Positions 1 to 9,020 of a stretch of DNA of 22,500 nucleotides are shown here, piece by piece. The stretch comes from Prorocentrum cordatum (lineage: Eukaryota; Sar; Dinophyceae; Prorocentrales; Prorocentraceae). A program made the translations under genes and the position numbers. The notes beneath the pieces were generated by a model. It had not been told where the DNA came from and did not search any database. It saw only the letters and a program-made list of their open reading frames with translations. The DNA lies in contig CAUYUJ010004011.1 of the NCBI GenBank assembly GCA_963575745.1, positions 1-22,500 of the forward strand, given 5' to 3'. How positions within the stretch are numbered: the stretch's first letter is position 1; each line of letters begins with the position of its first letter.

Positions 1-63
1 CCTCCTCCTCCTCCTCCTCCTCCTCCTCCTCCTCCTCCTCCTCGTCCTCGTCCTCGTCCTCCT
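1..63. repeat. (CTC)n microsatellite at window edge
   Basis: Uninterrupted CCT/CTC triplets run from the first base and then become CTCGTC units before ending at about 63. The pyrimidine strand is the plus strand. The tract is cut by the window start, so its full length is unknown. Confidence 0.95.
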
Positions 64-540
64 GAGATGGGAATACTCTGCGGTAGGGGAGGAGGTGGGG
101 TCGCCTCGGGGAGTGGAATGAACATCCCCGCGGAGCCGTGCGCGCGCCCCGCGCGCGTCCCTGGTGCTGTTTTCCTTGCGCTCGAGGAATGGAATGAATC
201 AACATCCCCGCGGGGCCGCGCGCCCTGGGGCCTTGGGGGCGGTGGGCCCGTCTGGGAGCCCTGTTGGACCGTTTTGGGCCCCTTTGGGGCGCTTCTGGGG
301 CTGTCTTGGGACGATCGTGGGGGCCTCTTGGGCCGCCTGAGGCCCTTCTGGGACGGAAAAAGGGAGAACCCGAAAACCATGCACAAACTCAAAGAAACAC
401 CCGCAAACGGCCATTAAATTAAACCGTTCCCCCTAGACCTCTCCCCCCTTCTGCAATCCCCGCTTCGCTCCACACTACAACGTCATTCACTCGTACCTCG
501 CTCTTTCCGGTACCAATGAGTGAGCTCATCTGACAGTCAA
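64..540. other. Non-coding G-run region with an imperfect direct repeat
   Basis: No supportable gene. The block GGAATGAA(TCA)ACATCCCCGCGG with a following CGCGCGCCC stretch occurs twice, near 112-150 and 188-225, as an imperfect direct repeat about 75 bp apart. From 225 to 360 GGG/CCC runs recur every 8-12 bases, including GCCCCTTTGGGG, a pattern seen again near 5385-5510. Reading frames here are simple translations of these runs. Confidence 0.5.
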
Positions 541-544
541 CCCC

Positions 545-1385
545 CGTGGGTTACAGCTTACAGTTTACATTCGGCCCCGCTCTGATTTATCTCAGGGCCA
601 TGTAATCGGTTTGCATGTGGCCCGCTCGGGTTTGTTGTAGGCCAGCCGCTGGTTTCTCTTCGATCTTCCGCGGATTTGTCTTAGCCCCCCGCGCGTTCAT
701 CTTGGGACCCTCTAGCTTTATCTCAGCCCCACAGGCGAGGTTATCTTGGGCCCTGTGGGTTCATTTCAGGCCCCGCTCTGATTTATCTCAGGGGCCATCG
801 GGTTTATCTTGGGCCCCGCTCTGACATATATCAGGCCCATGTGTTTTTTTCACTGAAGTCCGCTCGGGTTTATCTCAGGCCGCCCGGTGGTTAATCTCCG
901 ACCCCCCGCGGATGTATCTTAGCCCCACGCGGATTTATATTTGGCTCCCGCGAGTTTAGCTTGGTACCCTGTGGGGTTCTCTCAGGCCCGCTCGGGTTCC
1001 CCCCCCCCGCCCAGCGAGTTTATCCTGGGCCTCTATGTATTCATATTGGAGGCACCTGTGGATTCATCTTGGGCCCCGCTTCGATTTATCTCAGGAGCCA
1101 TCGGGCTCATCATAATCCCAGGTCTGATACGATATTATATATAATATATTTGTCACGCCCTTGTGGGTTTATCGGTTTATCGGTCTATCTGAGGTCCGCT
1201 CGGGCTTATCTTAGGCCACCAGCTGGTTTATCGTTTATCTTCCGCCCCCGCGGATTTATCTCAGGCCCGTTCGGGTTTATCTCAAGCCGGTGCGGGTTTA
1301 TTTCAGGCCCGTTCGGGTTTATCTCAGGCCCGTTCGGGTTTATTTCAGGCCCGTTCGGGGTTTATCTCGAGGAGCCAACGGGTGT
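545..1385. repeat. Degenerate minisatellite, 21-bp period
   Basis: The unit TTATCTCAGGCCCGTTCGGG plus one T repeats at exactly 21 bp between about 1256 and 1370. Diverged copies (TTATCTTGGGCCCC, TTATCTTAGCCCC) can be followed back to about 545. Copies at the right end are nearly identical and those on the left are eroded, which suggests recent expansion at the right end. Reading frames across it, such as one at 961-1389, have a periodic composition and are not taken as genes. Confidence 0.85.
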
Positions 1386-1458
1386 ATAGTAGCCCTCATG
1401 CGGGCTGAACTTCCCCCCCTACTGGCGGGTTTTCAGACCCAGGCCGCCTAGTTAGCAC

Positions 1459-1485
1459 GGCCCCGTTCTAGCCTAGAACGGGGCC
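1459..1485. repeat. 27-bp perfect inverted repeat
   Basis: GGCCCCGTTCTAG, one C, then CTAGAACGGGGCC: 13-bp perfect arms around a single central base. The right arm overlaps a second copy of CCGTTCTAGCCTAG. It lies about 40 bp upstream of the spliced-leader-like sequence that precedes the methyltransferase frame. It could form a very stable hairpin; no function can be assigned. Confidence 0.8.
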
Positions 1486-1524
1486 GTTCTAGCCTAGTAC
1501 CAGGGTCCCCTCTGCAGTGTTTCG

Positions 1525-1550
1525 CCGCAGCCAATTTTGGGGGCTTCGAG
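1525..1550 (+). other. Possible relict dinoflagellate spliced-leader sequence
   Basis: CCGCAGCCAATTTTGG matches the first 15 bases of the dinoflagellate spliced leader (CCGTAGCCATTTTGG) with one substitution and one inserted A. It is followed by GGGCTTCGAG, against CTCAAG in the leader. It lies directly upstream of the open methyltransferase frame, where a retroposed mRNA would carry it. The leader sequence is from general knowledge; the match was found by eye and could be chance. Confidence 0.35.
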
Positions 1551-1635
1551 AACTTGGGCCGGCCAGCCGGTCATTCGAGGGCGGGCGACTACACATTTAT
1601 TGCATGTCCGACTTGTTGACTTTAGCTTCAGGGCA

Positions 1636-3120
1636 ATGGTTCGACGACATAACCAGAGATTCGGCCTCCAGTGTCCCAGGACGGACGCAGCTGGTCACGG
1701 CCTGCAGCACCCGCACCTCGTATCTACGGTCATGCAGAACCTTATCTGTTGTATGTCCGACGATAGCCCACAGGCCTTGTTGCAGGTCTGCGCGAAGTTG
1801 ACTACCATTCGCATGGGGACAGCTTGCAGCGGCACGGACATTGTTGTTGTGGCCGCCAAGAGATTGGTGGCGACCTTGAAGGAACTCTTTGGATTACCTG
1901 ATGCTTTCAACGTCGAGCATGTTTGGAGCTGCGAAGTAGACCCGTTCAAAGAACAATTCATTCGACAGAATTGCGCCCCACGAGCTTTCTTCCGGGATGT
2001 GACCCAGCTGAACTCATCGACAGCCTTCAACGTGATGACGGGGCGTGAGGAGGAGATCCCACCAGTGGACCTCTTCGTGTGCGGCTTTTCCTGCAAAGAC
2101 GTTTCGGCCATGAAGTCCAGGAGCGCGGCGAAGGGGGCCCTCGCAGGCATATCAACGACTTTGGCTTCAGGCTCTGGCACGAGTTCTAACACCTTGTTCG
2201 GTGTCTTGGCCTACCTGCAGGCCCACAAGCCCAAATGCGCCCTGCTCGAGAATGTCACCGGGATACTTCGCACAGATGACTACGACGGACGTTTCGTCGA
2301 CGACGCATCCAAAGTGACTCAGAAGAACAAGCCATTTCTTCAGAAATCTTTCTCGGACGTGGGCTACTCGTTGCATTTTCAAATCATCAACGCCGCGGAC
2401 ACTGGGATGCCTCAGTCGAGGCGGCGAGTATACATGATCGCATTCCTTCGTGGCGACAGTGACGCCCGCACACAGCTACTCCACAAACATATCGATTCTT
2501 TTTACGCGGCTTCTGGAGAGCCACCAGCACTTGACCTCGAAGACTTCTTGCTCTCAGAGGATGGCTGCGAGTACTGGTACGAACGCGAGCCCGCTGGGAA
2601 ATGTCACGAGGCAGAAGGTCGCGTCCACGGCAATTGGTCCCACCTCCACTCGACGATGTTCAAGGAGAAGGGCTTGGACTGGCCACCGACAGAAGAAGCT
2701 TTGAAGATGGCCTGTGGAAGGGCCTGGCACTCGACTTACAAGCAGTTCAGGCCGTCCATCCGCGAGGCCGAGATCATCTACTACTGGAACATGACAAAGC
2801 CGTTGTCGGATAACTCAGATTCAGAATCAATGATCGATGCGAGCCAAAATTTGGAGAGAGTTAGATTTTCAGAAGGGCGCACGTGCTGCCTCCTTCCCGG
2901 CCAGCGTCTGCATCTCCGCCGTCGTGGCCGCTTTCTGTTAGGAGAGGAGAGTCTTCGCGTTCAGGGGTTGTGGATTGAGGATGCCCCTAAGCTCAAGGAG
3001 TTCGAAGACCGGCATCGGCAGCGTGGCGCGAGCCCTCATGGCCGCCCTTTCCGCGTGGGAAGTGTCGGAATGGGGCGGCGTGGGCGCCGCGTGATCACAG
3101 GTGAGGGTCTTGAGTTCTGA
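1636..3120 (+). CDS. C5-type DNA cytosine methyltransferase
   Basis: Predicted to methylate carbon 5 of cytosine in DNA using S-adenosylmethionine. The frame is open from before 1537. The first in-frame ATG is 1636, with others at 1732, 1753 and 1813; 1753 (MSDDSPQ) is also a plausible start because motif I follows only about 20 residues later. Motifs, numbered from codon 1537: I, TACSGTD (95-101); II, SCEVDP (131-136); III, FRDVTQ (152-157); IV, CGFSCKD with candidate nucleophile Cys186, where most families have PCQ; VI, LLENVTG (Glu238); VIII, MPQSRRRVY (Gln293, Arg295, Arg297); IX-like, LLPGQRL to LRVQGLW near 460-485. No intron is needed. Motif X is not in this frame: a better candidate (GIGSVARALMAAL) appears after a one-base shift near 3009 and stops at 3094. 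No PWWP, BAH or helicase domain is visible. The family call is firm; the exact ends are not. Confidence 0.88.
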   Translation: MVRRHNQRFGLQCPRTDAAGHGLQHPHLVSTVMQNLICCMSDDSPQALLQVCAKLTTIRMGTACSGTDIVVVAAKRLVATLKELFGLPDAFNVEHVWSCEVDPFKEQFIRQNCAPRAFFRDVTQLNSSTAFNVMTGREEEIPPVDLFVCGFSCKDVSAMKSRSAAKGALAGISTTLASGSGTSSNTLFGVLAYLQAHKPKCALLENVTGILRTDDYDGRFVDDASKVTQKNKPFLQKSFSDVGYSLHFQIINAADTGMPQSRRRVYMIAFLRGDSDARTQLLHKHIDSFYAASGEPPALDLEDFLLSEDGCEYWYEREPAGKCHEAEGRVHGNWSHLHSTMFKEKGLDWPPTEEALKMACGRAWHSTYKQFRPSIREAEIIYYWNMTKPLSDNSDSESMIDASQNLERVRFSEGRTCCLLPGQRLHLRRRGRFLLGEESLRVQGLWIEDAPKLKEFEDRHRQRGASPHGRPFRVGSVGMGRRGRRVITGEGLEF

Positions 3121-4226
3121 GTGTTTAGAGTCTAAGAGGCTAAGTTTGTCATCTTTCACGTTGCAGCTGCGATGCTTGACATAGCTCCGTGCCGAATGCG
3201 CCAGAGACGTGTTACTCGAGACTGGGTGTGACGAGTCAGAGTACAGGGAGGGTCGTTCGAAATTCCGTTCCCTTGTTCCTTTGTCTCCCCGAGTCCCCGA
3301 ACGTTGCGCTTGAGCTAGTGATGTCAGGAACGAACTATCGTATTTGTTGAGCTCTCTATCGGACGAGCCGGCCTCAGCGCGGCCGACCTTGTGAGTCCAA
3401 GACTGGTTTAGGTTTTCCCGCATTTGGCGCAACTGGGACCCCGTGAACGAAACATCTGGATTTGGAAGTACACCTGGAGAGGAGGAGGCGGGGGAGGAGG
3501 AGGGGGAGGAGGAGGGGTTCCGTCTGTGTCCCGGTCCGCTCCTGAAAGTCATAAGGTGCTGCAGGTTCCCAAAGATCCTTCCAGCAACAGTGATTCGCAA
3601 TCCTGCTAACGCGACCTTTCGATTGAGGGCGAGAAGCAGCAGGAACAAACGCCGTGGGGACACAGTGGGGGATCTCGAGGCAGAACTTGTGTCCCCCTAA
3701 GCAAGCACCAACAGTATAATTCAAAGCACGCAGCAGCGCCAGCAAAGACATACCATATCACACTGGCAATACATAGCACTGCCAGAGGTATCACATCATC
3801 ACCAACAACGAGACGTTTCAAACACATGTGAAAAGTCAGCAAAGCGTCTGAAACAATAAAGAACGCACGCGAACAAATTCGAACGACAACATTCGGCATC
3901 GCATATAATAAGGGGAACAAGGATCACATAGCACCGCTAACTAACACCGCCATCGACGATCAGACGCAAACAAAAAGGCGTGACCAGAAAACGGAGACGC
4001 ATGACGCTCGAGGGCTCCAGGACACCGACAGTTCGTTGGTGTCCTCGAGCGTTCGGTTTCTCGTGTTGGCCCGTCTGCTTCTACCTCGTCCTCTAAGCTC
4101 CTCCCCCTCTTCCTCTCACTCCTCCAAGTGCCGTTTTGGCACCAGTTTGCCACTTTGGCCTCAGAGCGCAGGTCGACGATCGCTGTTCCGAGAGTGGAGA
4201 CCATCGCGCTTTGCACTGTCACTCCT
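3121..4226. other. Intergenic or 5'-UTR region without a supported gene
   Basis: No convincing coding on either strand. It contains a GGA-rich tract (about 3479-3517), a relatively A-rich stretch (about 3700-3940) unlike the surrounding GC-rich DNA, a hairpin repeat (3991-4087) and a pyrimidine tract ending in CCAAG at 4128 that would serve as a 3' splice site for the next gene's first annotated exon. The strong donor-like ACAG/GTGAGG at about 3101 lies at the end of the methyltransferase frame. Confidence 0.45.
3977..4087. repeat. Hairpin repeat, copy 1
   Basis: The core CTCGAGG...AGGACACC (left) pairs with GGTGTCCTCGAG (right) around a 10-base loop. The right arm continues through CGGTTTCTCG to TTGGCCCGTCTGC and TCTACCTC. 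The outer left arm is eroded. From 4003 to 4087 it matches copy 2 (8582-8666) at about 75 of 85 positions without gaps. It lies about 40 bp upstream of a pyrimidine-rich probable splice acceptor, so it may sit inside a 5' intron of the next gene. Confidence 0.75.
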
Positions 4227-7200
4227 ATGTCACTTTCGCTTGCCATGATGAGCTTGGATAACTTGTCGGACGCGTCGAGTATCAGCGCCGACAGACCTCA
4301 TCGTTTCAGTGGCTCCCTCGAGGACTTGGCGAGTCTCCCAGCCAACGAGAAACAGTCGCTGCGCGTGTACCACCTGTCCAAGGGGGGCAAGCAGCGCCAG
4401 TTCAAGCTTAAGTTACTTGGTACAACCCCTCAGGGCGGTGGAGTACGCTGCGAGCTCTGCAAAGCCATGAGCGGGAGCGAGGACCCCCTGTGCCCGGGCT
4501 ACGAGCGCGAGTGGGCGTACTACAAGAAGAATGGGGACATCGAGGGGGTGGTGTGTTTCTATTCGGCGCTGACGCACAGGAGCCGCTTCAAGGCGTGGAC
4601 CAGGGAGGAGCTGACTAGGGATCTGAACACCGGCGGGGATGAGGCGCAGGACGAGTTCAACGAGCTCGAGATGCTCGTGATTGCCCAGAAGCGCAAATGC
4701 AACCTCGAGCTCGACTTGCAGAGCATCCCCGTGCCGAAACTCATCGTCAAGACGTACTCCAAGCAGGAGGTGGCCTTCAAGAGGCCGAAGATGAACCTGG
4801 TGACCGAGGAGGCCTTCAAGAAGCGTTCCAAGATGACTTTCAAAGAGGCGGGCTTGCTGAAGTTGGTCGAGAGTCACGAGGTCGAGCCCGGCGTCTTCAA
4901 GAGGGGGATCCTGGAGACGGTCGGCGAGGAGGGCGTCTACGAGATGGAGCACGTTTTCACCAGGGGCGCCCAGAAAGACCACGTGGTGGACGATGGGTAT
5001 CTTTCTCAGTGTTACGGGTCGGAGATGTGGGATTTCTGATCGGATGCATCTGCAGTGATCTCTGACCTCGTTCTCACAGTAACTTTGTGTCACGCTTAAT
5101 CCCAGACGCTTCGCGTGACCCCGCGAGCCCAGGCGAGTTGCCTTGATCGGGAATTTGGAGAAGCATGCAGTGGAGTAAAAGACGCCATACCCCAAGAGGG
5201 GGAGGGTGGAGGAGGGATCGGAGGAGCAGGGGGAGGAGTGGGGGGAGAAGGGAGGGGATGAGGGAAGAGGAAGGAGGAAGGCTAGGCGGATGAGGAAGAG
5301 GAGGGGAGGGCGAGCAGTAATGCCAGCCAGAAGCCGACTTTTGGATGCTTCTCGGAATCTCTTCGGATTTCTTCCGAGAGCTTCGTGGAGCCCCTTTGGG
5401 GTGTCTTGGAGGTCTCTTGGCAATCATGGGTCATAGGGGCTTCCCGGGGCGTCGCGGGTGCCTCTAGGGGGCCGCTCGGGGCCTCTTTGGAGTTTCTCTT
5501 GAAGAAGGGCATTGGCAGAGGAAGCGCTCTAATCCTATCAAGCCCTCAATGGCTGGCGGGATTATCTTTAAGTTGTTATTGATTGTTGCCTCAGGCGGCC
5601 CATGATTGATGACCAGCAGGCCAATGCCAACTTCGCCCACGCGGCCAAGAAGCAGAAGCCGTCGGGCAATCAGCCGATCTCGAAGGCTTCCCTGGACGAC
5701 ATGATCAGGGCGGCGCAGCGCCCGCAGGGGTCCCCTGAGAAGTCCGAGGAGGGCTGCAGCGGGCTTGACAGCATCGCCGCCGAGACCCCGCAGAAGGACC
5801 TAGTGGAGAGCGACGAGGAGCAACGAGACGCTGAGCTGGCTGCCGAAGCGGCGCTCGGAGTCCTGCAGGGCGACAAGAAGAGAGGCCAGAAGGGCGCTAA
5901 GAAGCGCGGCGCCAGCCTTGCCGAGGGGGTTGCGGACAGCGGGAAAAAGCCAAAGAAGGGTAAAACGGATGGTTTCTTGGTCGCCTCCAAGGAGAAGGCA
6001 GACAAGGAGTTGAAGGAGCTTATGGTGAAATTCCAGAAGAACGCCTTACTGCCCGGCCCCCTCGCCAATAAGAAGAAGGCTCTCTCGAAGAACATGGTGG
6101 CGTTGCAGGAAGCGGTGCTGGGTCGGGAAGACGAGTGCTCAGTGAACGCGGTTGCCGCATGGACGCTACTTGTGGATTGCGGCGAGCGTATGTTGGGTCT
6201 ACTTGGAGCCTACTCGCAGTTGAAGGCCCTGATCGGCCCCTCGATGAAGCTGCGCGGCAATGCCGCGCACGATGCAGCCGCGAACTTCCATGCCGAGATG
6301 CAGCTGTGCCGCCAAGTGGACAGTTTGATGCAACACATGCCGTCTGCGTACCACGAGCTGGACTTCAAGATCATCGCGTGGCGTGCGATCGAGGAGAAGA
6401 CCTACGACGTGTTGGCTGCAACGATCTCATTGGTTCACGTCGGCGCAGCTTCGGGTTCGACCTTGACTGGCGACGGGGCGGCGGCCGTGCAGAGATCCGT
6501 GATGACAAAGTTAGTCCTTGAGAGCGTGCAGGGCCCCGAGCCAGGGGAAGTGCTGAGCGAGTGGTTGTCGGCGGTTGACTTCGAGCAGCATGGCCACTTT
6601 GTCGAGGACATCGTTCGCGACGTCGGCGTCATCAAGCTCGTGATCCAGACAGCGACGGCGAAGGAGGCGGAGACCATGGTCGACTCGAACCTGGAGGCGC
6701 AAGTCGGCTACGCGAAGGCTGCCACGACTGGCCCTCTGTTCCACTTCCGGGTCTCAGCGTACGGCGGCAAGTGTTTGACGGAGTTGGCCAAGAAGGCGCA
6801 GTCCCAGAGAAGCAACATGATATTCGAGAGGCGCTGGACGCAGACGTCAACCGATATGAAGGTGATAGAGTCTTTCCAATGGGATGCGAAGACGTTCTTC
6901 ACGGACTTGTTGTGCCAGGCGCAGGTGTTCGACCGAATCGCAGAGAATCGCACTTTCTTGAAGAGCGCTCCCGCGTCTTTCTGGACGCCTGATGTCCAAG
7001 CCGCCGTGACAATATACGAAGATGCGCTCAAGAAGAAAGTCTTCGTTGCTATGGGCAGTGCCGTCTTGGACATGTCGAGCTTTTTGGTGAGCCAGCTTGC
7101 GGATCATCTCGAGAAACTTCCCGAGGACGTAGCCGGTGCGGGCAAATTCGTCGAGGACTTCAGCTTTAACGTCCAGGCGATGACGGAGGAGTTCAAGGGC

Positions 7201-9020
7201 GGCTTCGCCATCTTGTCCAAGCAGGCTAACACGGCTACGGCAAGCATGATGTCTTTCTTCGGACGCGCGATCCAGGTGGCGAACAACATTGTCAGCGTCT
7301 TGGACTTCGGGGCCAAGAAGGCACCTGCTTCCTCATCTCCTCCTCGTCGTCGAGTCGTCCTCGCCCTCCCGAACCTTAGAGGTCAGCTGCAAGAGCGCGG
7401 TCAAGGAGCTCGCGACCTCGGCCTGCTCCGACTTCGCCCGGATGCGCGTGGCCATGTCGAAGGACGGCGATTGCGATGCCTTGTTTGACGGTTTGAAGGA
7501 ATATCTTGGCATCCCCAGCAGCCACGATGATCTGGACCACGTCAACGCCATCGTCAACCTGTGCAGTTCGATTGAATCCCACCTTGCTGATATTTCAGAC
7601 GTGGTGTTCAGCGAGGCTGTTTTCTCGTTTGCCATGTCCCTGTCGACGTTTGCGCCTGAGTTCAAGCAGCTTTGCGACAAGCTAGGCAAGACGGGCACGA
7701 TGACAGAGCACTTCTTTCCGATCGACTTCGACGCCGCAGATTTCGTGGGCAAGCTCACCGCGGAGGGGATCGCCGTGGCGATCCAGCAGCTGTCCCAGTT
7801 CAAGCGTGTTGACTCCTCTGAGAAGCAGCTGCGGGATGCGGTGGCCGTCTGGAAAGACAGATCCATCCTCCGCGAGGTGCAGCTTGCCGTCTTCTACAAC
7901 GACGCCCACGTAATGTTTTACCGAGTGGCGAATGCATTCCACTCAACCATCTTGTTGTCCTGCCCGGCGGTGCATTGCCACAGGGCGGCGTTCGTGAGCG
8001 TGAAGTCCGCCGGTGCCAAGGCTAGCAATTCTTCGAGTGGAGCTGGCGCTGATCAGGTTGGTGAGCGCTATATTGTCAACAACGCGCTGGTGAACCTCAT
8101 CGGCGAGTGCCGCAAGATGAACACTGGCTTGAAAGACTACGCGTCGCCCACTCTCGAGGTCACGATCGGCGACGAGAAGGTCAAGGTGCTGCAGAGCAAG
8201 TGCAGGACTATGGCAGACGCAGCGCTTGCAGGTATTGCCTCAAAGGTTGCCAAGCGGTGGTTGGACGCCATCGACGCTGGCCACACGGCGTTGTTAGAGC
8301 ACTTCCCCGACGGCGACTGGAGGAAGAAGGCTTTGCTGGAGGTGGACGCTGACTACATCAAGGGCACCCTCATCAAGAACCCGAACCCGAAGCACGTCCG
8401 CATGGCGCAGCTGTGCGAGTGGCTGGAGAACAACGTGCGTGAAACCAAGGATCCATGACCTCTACTTCCTCCTTCTTCCTCTCCCTCCTCATCTTTCTCC
8501 TGTTTTTGGCAGCCGTCGCCAACGGTTGCAAGCAGGAGGAAACGTATTAGGTGGAAGCAGACGGGCCAAACAGAGACGCACCACGCTCAAGGGCTCCAGG
8601 ACACCGAAGGTCCGTTGGTGTCCTTGAGCGTGCGGTTTCTCTCGTTGGCCCGTCTGCATCTACCTCATCATATGTTGTTGTTGTTTCTTTCGATTTGTGC
8701 ATCGGTAGGACGCGATGGTCAAGCTCCCCCCTCTGCCGACGGACGCGACCATGCAGCCGCAGGACTTGTGGGCCAAGATCGAGCCCGCGATCGCAGATGT
8801 CAAGCAGCTCGTCGGTGCCTCGGTGATGTTCCAGCTCGTGTTCGTGCGCTCCCCGCAGTTTGCCACCGCAGAGGCCCGCCAGAAGGCGACGGGCGAGCTC
8901 TTGGAGACCCTGGCGAAGAACAAGATCGAGCTCAATGCTGTGCTCACCAACTACGTGGAGAAGTGGGCGATGGGCCCGATCCCGGTCCCTTTGGACGATG
9001 GGCCGGGCGGCCCAGCTTAG
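4227..9020 (+). CDS. Four-exon gene, large protein of unknown function
   Basis: I do not recognise this protein. Predicted exons are 4227-4996, 5595-7320, 7382-8434 and 8709-9020, totalling 3861 nt (1286 residues plus TAG). All three junctions keep the frame without any base change, which is the main support. Exon 1 starts at the first in-frame ATG (another at 4245), although the frame is open back to about 4128; it encodes a CELC...CPGY cysteine cluster (from about 4449) and a Lys/Glu-rich remainder. Exon 2 begins with an acidic, lysine-rich stretch containing KKRGQKGAKKRG and KKPKKGK, which resemble nuclear localisation signals. The rest of exon 2 and exon 3 read as helical, non-repetitive sequence. 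Exon 4 encodes about 100 residues ending in a Gly/Pro-rich tail. No signal peptide or membrane segment is evident. The first exon and the 3' end are the least certain parts. Confidence 0.6.
4997..5594 (+). other. Predicted intron 1 (GT-AG, 598 nt)
   Basis: Donor GATGG/GTATCT and acceptor TTGCCTCAG/GCGG join in phase: the two bases GG from exon 1 plus G from exon 2 make a Gly codon, giving VVDDG then RPMIDDQQ. The intron holds a GGGAGGA-rich purine tract (about 5199-5320) and a G-run stretch (about 5385-5510). Without splicing, exon 1 stops at 5039 and exon 2 would begin at ATG 5602. Confidence 0.6.
7321..7381 (+). other. Predicted intron 2 (GC-AG, 61 nt)
   Basis: Donor AAG/GCACCT and acceptor CTTAGAG/GTCAGC join in phase 0, giving FGAKK then VSCKSAVKEL. 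The intervening 61 nt are pyrimidine-rich and encode only Ser/Pro/Arg low-complexity sequence in the exon 2 frame. The non-canonical GC donor fits dinoflagellate splicing. A simple frameshift is the alternative, but the pyrimidine tract and clean junction favour an intron. Confidence 0.6.
8435..8708 (+). other. Predicted intron 3 (GT-AG, 274 nt) carrying the hairpin repeat
   Basis: Donor AAC/GTGCGT and acceptor GCATCGGTAG/GAC join in phase 0, giving CEWLENN then DAMVKLPPLP. Read-through would stop at 8458. The second copy of the hairpin repeat lies in the middle of the intron. Confidence 0.6.
8549..8666. repeat. Hairpin repeat, copy 2 (within intron 3)
   Basis: Outer arms AGGTGGAAGCAGACGGGCCAA (8549-8569) and its complement at 8645-8665 match at 19 of 21 positions. 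Inner arms CACGCTCAAGG...AGGACACC and GGTGTCCTTGAGCGTG enclose a 10-base loop, with an 8-base bulge (GGCTCCAG or equivalent) on the left. The whole 118-bp block can fold into one long stem. It is more complete than copy 1. Confidence 0.85.

Noticed and set aside
545-1385. The 21-bp repeat array as a CRISPR array
   Set aside because: Units are directly adjacent without unique spacers, and the setting is eukaryotic.
2845-2858. GAGCCAAAAT as a reverse-strand spliced-leader match
   Set aside because: Ten bases only, inside the methyltransferase coding sequence; likely chance.
1525-3120. The stand-alone methyltransferase as part of the 15294-22500 retrotransposon
   Set aside because: More than 12 kb and a multi-exon gene lie between them, the two methyltransferase-like sequences differ in motif IV, and no integrase or reverse transcriptase is near 1525-3120.
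2938-3663. 241-codon minus-strand frame antisense to the 3' end of the methyltransferase
   Set aside because: Ser/Arg-rich with no motif, overlaps a confident plus-strand gene and has no upstream support.
3606-3920. Hydrophobic 104-codon minus-strand frame resembling a membrane protein
   Set aside because: Hydrophobicity follows from A-rich plus-strand composition; no supporting context.
4413-5423. 336-codon minus-strand frame opposite exon 1
   Set aside because: Leu/Pro/Arg-rich shadow of a well-supported plus-strand exon and its GGA-rich intron.
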